Source: Bathynomus jamesi (Eukaryota; Arthropoda; Malacostraca; Isopoda; Cirolanidae). From it: a DNA stretch of 64,000 bases. Location of the stretch: NCBI GenBank assembly GCA_023014485.1, contig JAJOZX010000090.1:1-64000 (forward strand). The letters are read 5' to 3'. A program made the translations under genes and the position numbers. Each line of letters begins with the position of its first letter. Within the stretch, counting starts at the first letter, position 1. This document shows positions 56,785 to 64,000 of this stretch, one piece after another. The notes beneath the pieces are model-generated. The model saw only the letters and a program-made list of their open reading frames with translations, ran no database searches and had not been told where the DNA came from.

Positions 56785-57078
56785 GTAACCTTTGGTTAGC
56801 TTCCGCCCGAACTGTTCATTCTGACGAAGGTCAAGCTTTTCACTCCACTTTAGACCTACAGTTTAACGTGGAATCCGAACCACGCCCGACCAGCAGCCCA
56901 GCGTCTTAACCACTAGAGCACCCAGGGTGCCCATTTATCAACGAATCACTTTCTTTATTGTGTGGAAGGATGAACAACTGGGTTTTGCTGCGCGCCGCCT
57001 GCCGTCACCGGATCTCGATCCCGGGGCCGATGGATTCGTAGACAGCGACGCTAACCACTACACCACCGAGGCGTATAT
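56785..57078 (-). repeat. Dimeric tRNA-derived SINE, copy 2
   Basis: It has the same two-unit order as 27150-27490. Minus strand: the first tRNA-like head is at 57073-57000 (ggtggtgtagtggttagcg ... gggatcgagatcc), then the tgtggaaggatgaac-type linker. The second head is at 56932-56880 (ctctagtggttaagacgctg ... cgtggttcggattccacg), and the body runs to about 56800. Better preserved than copy 1. Confidence 0.78.
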
Positions 57079-57110
57079 ATATATATATAATATAATTATA
57101 TATATAGTAA

Positions 57111-57142
<32 letters not shown>

Positions 57143-57231
57143 GCCTGAATTCCTCAAGAAACATCGAGAACTAAAAATATATTGCTTGGGGGTTTAATCG
57201 TAAGAAGTCGCCCAAAGGGAAAAAAATGTTG

Positions 57232-57266
<35 letters not shown>

Positions 57267-57544
57267 GAACCAAACATGTAATTAAAAAGGCAGCACGTCA
57301 TTGAATATGACAAAATATATTATTCTTTGTTGTTGTGAAACCAAACGCGAAAGTAATAAGAATGATCTATAAATATTTATTTACAGTGATAACTTTTCCA
57401 GAAAGGTAAATCCTGATCAAACGAATGTTTTTGTTCGAGTAAACAATGCATACACCGTTTGATAGGTTTCCGAAAGTTATATGTAAAAATAGATGAAAAG
57501 ATTATTATCTGAAAGGAAATACCTTTGCGGCACACAGAAAAATG

Positions 57545-57626
<82 letters not shown>

Positions 57627-57629
57627 GTA
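57079..57629. other. Spacer with (TA)n, (TG)n and a further (TA)n
   Basis: (TG)n at 57112-57137; TA tracts at 57076-57105, 57236-57263 and 57549-57625. The DNA between (57140-57235, 57265-57548) shows no gene. Confidence 0.75.
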
Positions 57630-58532
57630 CAGGGCGTCCCAAAAAAATGTATACACACTTTAAATACTTATAAAGGCAGTGTTTATTAAAATACATTTCA
57701 TTTTCAAAATGTAATAGAATCTACAGACATTATTTAATTGTTTTGTCAACGCCTGTTTTCAAACTGACGTCCTTTCTGGTCCAGGCACTGCTGATAACGC
57801 GAAGCAATGGAATCGCAAACATCACGAAACATTTCGTTTGGTATTTGTGTGCATTCTCGTTCAATGGCTGCTCTCAATTCAGCGACTGTTGCAGGTTTTA
57901 TAGCGTAGACTTTGTCTTTTAAGTATCCCCATAAAAAAGTCTAGTGGTGTGAGGTCTGGTGAACGCGGAGGGTATTCTACGAAACCCCTTCGTCCAATCC
58001 ACATCCACATCGTGCCAAGTACCACTCGCAATACTCCACTCTTCGGTCCGGATCATCTTCATTAATAGCATGGACTAATCTTGGAATGTAACTTTTCCAT
58101 TGACAGCGCTTCAAAATGCGTTGGACAGACGATTCTGAAATTACTACCTCACGACTCGCTTGCCGCACAGATTTTCTTGGACTTTGGTGATACGTTTCCA
58201 GTACTCTTTCTTGCTTTTGGGGCTTGTCGATGTCCGTGGTCTTCCGGAACGCTTCTTGTGGACATTCTGAACAGTTCCATCGGCTTCAAACTTATCTCTA
58301 ATTCGAGTGATGGTAAGTCGTGTTGGTGGATCTGTTTGAAACTCCCTCCTAAACTGTCTTTGCACTTCAACTGCGTTTTCACACTTCCAGTAGCATTTTA
58401 GAATGAATTTCCTTTGTTCAAAGCTTAGTCTGACTGCCATTATTAATTCTAATGGGTTTAACTTGGAAAGAAAGAAACATCAATTGAGCTATCAGCTGTT
58501 AAAGTGTGTATACATTTTTTTGGGACGCCCTG
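57630..58532 (-). mobile_element. Mariner with internal deletion
   Basis: The 34-bp TIRs (start cagggcgtcccaaaaaaatg at 57630; inverse ends 58532) are nearly perfect, and TA-rich flanks adjoin. The 903-bp element keeps the transposase start and the third-Asp region but not the part between. Confidence 0.9.
57715..58440 (-). pseudogene. Mariner transposase, catalytic centre deleted
   Basis: The start MAVRLSFEQRKFILKCYWKC at 58440 gives an intact helix-turn-helix region with [19 protein letters not shown] and the GRPRTSTS linker. A frame change near 58150 leads to [20 protein letters not shown] and [16 protein letters not shown]. Here roughly 100 residues carrying the first two Asp motifs are missing. 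The frame resumes at [16 protein letters not shown] with the third Asp (about 57955) and ends in the C-terminal CLDQKGRQFEN-type block near 57750. A deletion derivative with good TIRs that could still be mobilised in trans. Confidence 0.85.
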
Positions 58533-58534
<2 letters not shown>

Positions 58535-58564
<30 letters not shown>

Positions 58565-58575
58565 TATATATATAT
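58535..58575. repeat. (TA)n microsatellite
   Basis: A TA tract bordering the Penelope palindrome. Confidence 0.95.
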
Positions 58576-58654
58576 GGGATGAATTTCACAATAAAACACG
58601 TGAAATGAATGAATGCTGCAAACCCACAAGGAAAAAGAAAAACGATTCCAAGGC

Positions 58655-58685
58655 CTTTCGTGTATTCAAAGCTACACCTCGTCAG
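58655..58685 (-). ncRNA. Hammerhead-like ribozyme motif, left end
   Basis: Minus strand: ctgacgag, stem gtgta with loop gctttgaa and tacac, then gaaag. This matches the hammerhead core CUGANGA...GAAA, with a helix II of five pairs and one extra G. Penelope-like elements are known to carry hammerheads in their terminal repeats. Cleavage activity is unproven. Confidence 0.5.
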
Positions 58686-60424
58686 GGAATGAAGATAAAA
58701 GGCGAGATGCCCATAAATATATACAACGTACAGGAAAAACAAAACAATTAGCGCATACTTGACAAGGGTTAATGAGAGGCAAAAGAAATTTTAACATGAT
58801 ATCGTCAATTTTATACGTCCCCGCACTGCTATTGAAATTGTTTTTAAAATGAATAAATGCACATTCTAGAATATTTCTTTCTATTATATCTCTCTTTTTA
58901 ACAAGCGCTTTAGAACTGTCCCACTTGATGCTATGGTTACATCTATACATATGGTTAAATAAAGCATTGGAAGTATTAGCTGTTCTACAAGAATATTTAT
59001 GCTGTTTTACCCTAATATCTAACGTTTTACCGGTTTGGCCTATATATACTGAGTTACATTGTGTACATCCGATCGAATGCACACAACCAACAACATTATC
59101 AGGGCTGTTCTTTATTAGGCGTGATTTAACAGTATTATTATACTTAAAGATTACATTAATGCCAATTGCTTTAAGTACAGTTGGAAGGTATTGAAAATTA
59201 ACATGGTAAGGTAGGCTAAGGATATTTTTACGCTGAAATTCCTTTACAATTACATTATTATAATACCTATTCTTGGCTTTCTTAAGACAGTTATCTAAAA
59301 ATGAAATAGGATAACATAATTTAGTACCAATATTCATGATATTGCATCACTCGGAATCTAAAAATTCAGGACTGACAACTCTCAATGCTCGAAGAAACAT
59401 AGCAGAGAAAATAGAGGATTTAATCGAAGGATGATGGTCAGAATAAAAATGCACATAAGAGTTATTATTAGTAGGCTTACGGTAGACTTCATATTTGAAC
59501 TGATTAGAGCATCTCCAAATTTTTAGATCAAGAAAAGATAAGCTTCCATCATTTTCTTTTTCAACTGTAAACTTAATAGATGGGACTAAATTGTTGAGCC
59601 TACCAAGAAATAAGTCCACATCCAAATTATTAGGCCAAAGGCATAAAATATCATCTATATACCTATACCAAACCAGGTTAAAATTAACAATCGTAGGCAA
59701 AATTCTACTTTCAAAAAATTCCATATATAAATTAGCTAGTACAGGTGAAAGGAGATTTCCCATAGCCAATCCAAACGACATAGCATAAAACAAATTTTCA
59801 AACTGAAATTTACAATCTTTGACACAAAGATTAATTAACTCAATAAGAGTGTTGTGTTGAACAGGGAAATAATATTCAGAGATCTTATCTTTTAAAAAAT
59901 CAAGTAGGTCATCAAAATGGACTTTTGTGAATAGTGAGCATACATCAAAGCTTACCAATTTGAAATTAGGGTCATTAGGGAACTTCAGTTTGTCAATAAT
60001 CCATGCTATTTACAATATGTGATTCAGAAATAGAGCCAACTAACGGCGTTAATAAACTAACTAACCATTTTGATAGCTTATAGGTTACGGAGCCCACTGA
60101 GCTAACAATAGGCATCATGGGATTATTAACTTTGTGTGTTTTTACTAAGCCGTACAGATATGGTAGTGACGGATTGATACTAAGAAACTGCTGTGAAAGC
60201 CCATTGTAGTTATTTTTTAATATTTCTCTTAATTTTCTGTTAAACATTTTATTAACATCCTCCAATGGGTCTCTATTTAGAGGTTTGTACGTGTCACGAT
60301 CACTCAATAACGTATTCATCTTTTCAACATAACTGTTTTTGTCCATGATGACGATCGAATTGGATTTGTCCGCTTTAGTAATATGTAATGAATCATTATT
60401 TTTCAGTAACCTATAAGCTATCAA
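58672..60424 (-). pseudogene. Penelope RT plus GIY-YIG nuclease, minus arm
   Basis: Three frames read in order. 60424-59993: ITKADKSNSIVIMDKNSYVE and PYLYGLVKTHKVNNPMMPIV, then SVTYKLSKWLVSLLTPLVG, ending at a frameshift in NSMDY* where the plus arm has two extra bases. 59958-59347: VSFDVCSLFTKV (catalytic Asp), MSFGLAMGNLLSPVLANLYM and YRYIDDILCLW (catalytic IDD), then KIWRCSNQFKYEVYRKPTN. 59337-58672: VVGCVHSIGCTQCNSVYIGQ with the C-x2-C and YIG nuclease block, then VKQHKYSCRT and NHMYRCNHSI, whose HxxxCxH-like residues fit the CCHH domain. Penelope enzymes act at telomeres or internal nicks. The 5' part of the RT is missing. Confidence 0.92.
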
Positions 60425-61738
60425 AATGGTTAGTTAGTTTATTAACGCCGTTAGTTGGCTCTATTTCTGAATCACATATTGTAAATAGCATGGATCTTAT
60501 TGACAAACTGAAGTTCCCTAATGACCCTAATTTCAAATTGGTAAGCTTTGATGTATGCTCGCTATTCACAAAAGTCCCTGTTGATGACCTACTTGATTTT
60601 TTAAAAGATAAGATCTCTGAATATTCTTTCCCCGTTCAACACAACACTCTTATTGAGTTAATTAAGCTTTGTGTCAAAGATTGTAAATTTCAGTTTGAAA
60701 ATAAGTTTTATGCTATGTCGTTTGGATTGGCTATGGGAAATCTCCTTTCACCTGTACTAGCTAATTTATATATGGAATTTTTTGAAAGTAGAATTTTGCC
60801 TACGATTGTTAATTTTAACCTGGTTTGGTACAGGTATATAGATGATATTTTATGCATTTGGCCTAATAATTTGGATGTGGACTTATTTCTTGGTAGGCTC
60901 AACAATTTAGTCCCATCTATTAAGTTTACAGTTGAAAAAGAAAATGATGGAAGCCTATCTTTTCTTGATCTAAAAATTTGGAGATGCTCTAATCAGTTCA
61001 AATATGAAGTCTACCGTAAGCCTACTAATAATAACTCTTATGTGCATTTTTATTCTGGACCATCATCCTTCGGTTAAATCCTCTATTTTCTCTGCTATGT
61101 TTCTTCGAGCATTGAGAGTTGTCAGTCCTGAATTTTTAGATTCCGAGTTATGCAATATCATGAATATTGGTACTAAATTATGTTATCCTATTTCATTTTT
61201 AGATAACTGTCTTAAGAAAGCCAAGAATAGGTATTATAATAATGTAATTGTAAAGGAATTTCAGCGTAAAAATATCCTTAGCCTACCTTACCATGTTAAT
61301 TTTCAATACCTTCCAACTGTACTTAAAGCAATTGGCATTAATGTAATCTTTAAGTATAATAATACTGTTAAATCACGCCTAATAAAGAACAGCCCTGATA
61401 ATGTTGTTGGTTGTGTGTATTCGATCGGATGTACACAGTGTAACTCAGTATATATAGGCCAAACCGGTAAAACGTTAGATATTAGGGTAAAACAGCATAA
61501 ATATGCTTGTAGAACAGCTAATACTTCCAATGCTTTATTTAACTATATGTATAGATGTAACCATAGCATCAAGTGGGATAGTTCTAAAGCGCTTGTTAAA
61601 AAGAGAGATATAATAGAAAGAAATATTCTAGAATGTGCATTTATTCATTTTAAAAACAATTTCAATAACAGTGCGGGGACGTATAAAATTGACGATATCA
61701 TGTTAAAATTTCTTTTGCCTCTCATTAACCCTTGTTAA
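60406..61738 (+). pseudogene. Penelope RT plus GIY-YIG nuclease, plus arm
   Basis: It opens at the palindrome hinge with VTYKLSKWLVSLLTPLVGS and is frame-intact through VSFDVCSLFTKV, MSFGLAMGNLLSPVLANLYM and YRYIDDILCIW to 61077. There one extra G gives YSGPSSFG* in place of YSDHHPS. From 61071 the frame continues (LRALRVVSPEFLDSELC, VVGCVYSIGCTQCNSVYIGQ, VKQHKYACRT) to the stop at 61738. It lacks the ITKADK and KTHK parts found only in the minus arm. Differences from the minus arm (for example KVPVDD versus KVHFDD, IKLC versus INLC) show independent mutation after duplication. Confidence 0.92.
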
Positions 61739-61811
61739 GTATGTGCTAATTGTTTTGTTTTTCCTGTACGTTGTATATATTTATGGGCATCTCGCCTTTT
61801 ATCTTCATTCC

Positions 61812-61842
61812 CTGACGAGGTGTAGCTTTGAATACACGAAAG
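61812..61842 (+). ncRNA. Hammerhead-like ribozyme motif, right end
   Basis: The same 31-bp block as at 58655-58685 on the plus strand, ctgacgag...tacacgaaag, between the stop of the nuclease ORF and the element end. Confidence 0.5.
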
Positions 61843-61887
61843 GCCTTGGAATCGTTTTTCTTTTTCCTTGTGGGTTGGGTTTGCAGC

Positions 61888-61888
<1 letters not shown>

Positions 61889-61963
<75 letters not shown>
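61889..61963. repeat. (TA)n then (AG)n microsatellite
   Basis: TA at 61889-61907 followed by about 52 bp of AG to 61961, abutting the right end of the palindrome. Confidence 0.96.
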
Positions 61964-61964
<1 letters not shown>

Positions 61965-62179
61965 ACGTGGTTTTAAACGAGATGTAAGTAAAATATAAAT
62001 AAGAAAATAACTAAATATATTTTACAAAATTAAAATTAATAAAATGGCTCTACATTCTTCTAGTTGCCAAAGCAACTATCAGGGAATTAAAAAGGGGGTG
62101 GGGAGGGGGGAGGTATTGCAGCGAAGTATTTATAAAAAAAATCCTGAATTTTAAACAAATGCAGTATTTTAACTGAAAC

Positions 62180-63400
62180 ACATTTTGGGTTTAGAGATGG
62201 GCGTGCAACGGAAGGTAAACATGTATTAGAAAATGTTTATCAGAACCAAAACAGCGAAAATACACACGGAATTGGTCTTCCTTGATTTGTCATAAATATT
62301 TGATGCACTTTCGTACGAAATCTTAATGAATAAACTTCTCAATATACAAAATAAGAGGAAACATTTTTGATTGGTTCAAATCGTAACTGAAAAATCGTCA
62401 TCACTATGTCAGATTAAGGATAATTTATTCGAAAATACGATACTAACTAGTGGGGTTCTGCAAGGATCTATTCTTGAGCCATTATTATTTTAAATTCATG
62501 TCAACGATTTTCACTCATCCACACTGAATTGGCGTACAATTTGTAGAGCATACAACACATACTTTTCCCCCAGCATAGTTTAGACCTGATAAATGAGACG
62601 AACAGGCAACTAGAGCATATTCATAAATGAATGTGTTCTAATAAATTTTCAGTGAATCTGACAAAGACATCTTATATGATTATTACCATAAAACATATAA
62701 ATACAAAGTATCACATGAAAATTGGGGACTCTACTCTTGCAGGAATGAATGAAGTTGAAGTGCTTAGCATTGCTTTAGAGCAAAACTTAAATTTCAAAAG
62801 TCAGGTACAACATATCAAATCCCAGATATCAAGATTTCTATTCATATTATTTAAACTAAAAAAGACTCTTCCTGAAGACGCACTCTGTATTATTCCTTCA
62901 TCCACCCACATTTATTGTAGCTCAAAGAAATGCTTAAAACATTCTTTGGAAGTCATTCATAAAAACCCTGCGAACTCTCGCCAATAATGGTAACAGGCAA
63001 AGTTACATTCCCCAATGTTCAAAGAGCAAAATATTTTAAAGTTGAATGACTTATACAAGTTCAGTGTTGTTCTCAATATGTTCAAAGTTATCAATAAAAA
63101 TCAACGTACGTCACCCATTCAAATATCATGCAGTCATCCCACACCAAATACATCATCATTATAACACTAGACTCCCCAGAAATTTTATACAATGGAAACT
63201 GCAGGAAATGCACGTTTTCAAAGGAGTACGTAGATGTATGGAATGCAATTCTTATAAATATCAGACGGGCTTCATCATTAAATGTATTTCACAAATCACG
63301 AAATGAAGTACTTCATTGGTTCCTTCTGTTTACTGACTCCATTATTACTCTGGTAATTAGGTCCCTATTTTACAATTAATTATATAAAATATGGCTCCCA
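62180..63400 (+). pseudogene. Old LINE reverse transcriptase relic
   Basis: Fragmentary plus frames give FGFRDGRATEGKHVLENVYQ (about 62190; compare HGFRxGRST), IFDALSYEILMNKLL (about 62300), GVLQGSILEPLLF (about 62455; compare GVPQGSILGPLLF) and SVNLTKTSYMII (about 62650). These continue with KSQVQHIKSQISRFLFILFK (about 62800) and LNDLYKFSVVLNMFKVINKN (about 63040). These are ordered RT motifs of an RTE/Jockey-grade LINE. The catalytic ADD region near 62560 is unreadable. Probably 5'-truncated near 62170. Confidence 0.72.
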
Positions 63401-63860
63401 TAAAATCATACGCGATCTCAACTCCCCTTAATTTTTCTACACTTTCATTAATTTTACTAAATAATTTTAATTTCATAATTTATTCTTATTTTTTGTTAAT
63501 CAAGTATCATTTACTTTTTACTAAATATAAAATTGATCTTGAGTTTGAATTGTGTAATGTTCTGTAAAATAATCAAACACTATACCAGTGACTTTTGTGA
63601 ATTTTCATCTTTTTTACTATTATTATTATTATTATTATTATTATTTGTTATTAATATTGTTATTTGTTATTAATATTACTATTACTTACTCTTTCACTTC
63701 TCTTATGTAATAAAGATACTGAATCTCATTAATTTGGCTCGAAAAGGTTTCACGCTTGCAACAACATATTCAGCTTAGAATACTGTAAAATATTAATGTC
63801 TCAATTGTACATTGTATTCTTTTTCTTAATAAAGATTTTGAATTCTGAATTTTGAATATT
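63401..63860 (+). other. Probable 3' UTR of the LINE relic
   Basis: AT-rich, with (ATT)n at 63618-63645 and two aataaag-type signals (about 63710 and 63826). The latter precedes ttttgaattctgaattttgaa, a tail style typical of such LINEs. No gene. Confidence 0.5.
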
Positions 63861-64000
63861 GTATACAATAGAAATAAAGGCTCCACTGTTTTTACAAAAT
63901 AACGCTCAAGCCACGTACCACAGGGTACGAACAGCCCAGACTATATATATATATATATATATATGTATAGAAACGACGTAAGTATAGAGGAGCGTTCTGC
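63861..64000. other. Window end with (TA)n
   Basis: A TA tract at 63942-63964. The last 36 bp are unassigned. Confidence 0.6.

Larger units (their letters stand above)
58615..61887. mobile_element. Penelope-like element as a 3.3-kb palindrome
   Basis: The left arm 58615-60088 (minus) and right arm 60406-61887 (plus) are inverted complements at high identity. They are joined by a 317-bp unique loop (60089-60405) that is the more 5' part of the minus copy. The 17-mer gtaacctataagctatc at 60406-60422 is the exact complement of 60072-60088 and marks the hinge. Both outer ends carry the same hammerhead-like block and gctgcaaaccc. Arms differ by scattered substitutions and single-base indels, so this is not a trivial copy artefact. 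Confidence 0.9.

Noticed and set aside
58615..61887. Palindrome as a pure assembly or sequencing artefact
   Set aside because: The arms carry different single-base indels and amino-acid changes and the loop is unique sequence, which a fold-back read would not produce. Long-read confirmation is still needed.

Overview
This window looks like an accessory, repeat-dominated stretch of a metazoan nuclear genome, most likely an arthropod and plausibly a decapod crustacean. The hints are very abundant (TA)n, (AG)n and (CA)n microsatellites, tRNA-derived SINEs, Penelope-like elements, CR1/RTE/I-type LINEs, DD41D mariners, and a LINE (46402-49460) whose protein style I associate with decapods. The taxonomic call is inference. 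I see no host protein-coding gene, no rRNA, no CRISPR array and no prokaryotic-style operon. Essentially every recognisable coding segment belongs to a transposable element (TE), and nearly all are broken. All alignments here were done by eye.

Layout. 1-2.3 kb: a hAT element (minus) beside the 3' end of an RNase H-bearing LINE. 2.4-3.8 kb: a DD41D mariner. 3.8-8.1 kb: AT-rich DNA with two foldback elements. 8.16-11.85 kb: a near full-length but frameshifted CR1-type LINE (esterase ORF1, EN-RT ORF2). 12.0-24.1 kb: alternating-orientation copies of a LINE 3' end. The last copy is split by a second LINE (14.35-16.8 kb) and by a CACC...GGTG transposon (17070-23054), which is itself split by a long-TIR transposon (17922-21431); a mariner sits at its end. 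24-30 kb: mariner and Penelope relics, a dimeric SINE and nested hAT-type MITEs. 30954-33224: a second, structurally complete CACT...AGTG transposon with an intact 554-codon ORF. 34.6-40.2 kb: an RTE-type LINE (minus) split by a third copy of that transposon (37368-39802). 40.2-46 kb: another mariner, a LINE relic with a SINE palindrome, and a deleted TAGGGTGG element. 46-49.5 kb: a LINE (minus) with a hAT MITE inside. 49.5-55.2 kb: an inverted repeat whose (TA)n centre received a mariner and another TAGGGTG element. 55.2-58.6 kb: SINEs, a 79-bp MITE and a deleted mariner. 58.6-61.9 kb: a giant Penelope palindrome. 62-64 kb: a LINE relic.

The two systems most worth attention are DNA transposons that I cannot match confidently to a described family. 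(1) Three copies of an element with CACY termini and 3-bp target-site duplications (TAA, TAA, TCA) encode a roughly 555-aa protein with three CxxC pairs, a GDLK motif, a CFxCEWDSR...H motif and a GERFHQ motif. The termini and duplication length point to the CMC (CACTA/Mirage/Chapaev) group, but the protein looks distinct. (2) Three elements with TAGGGTG termini encode, or encoded, a roughly 700-aa protein with HWD, FDTT, CRHH, RARW and NDxAER motifs. The best copy has nearly 300-bp inverted repeats and an 8-9-bp duplication. It interrupts system (1), and the uninterrupted paralogue at 38.2 kb serves as its empty site.

A second theme is palindromy. Several repeats occur as inverted pairs, often centred on (TA)n tracts. 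The Penelope palindrome has a 17-bp inverted microhomology exactly at its hinge, which suggests snap-back self-priming of the cDNA.
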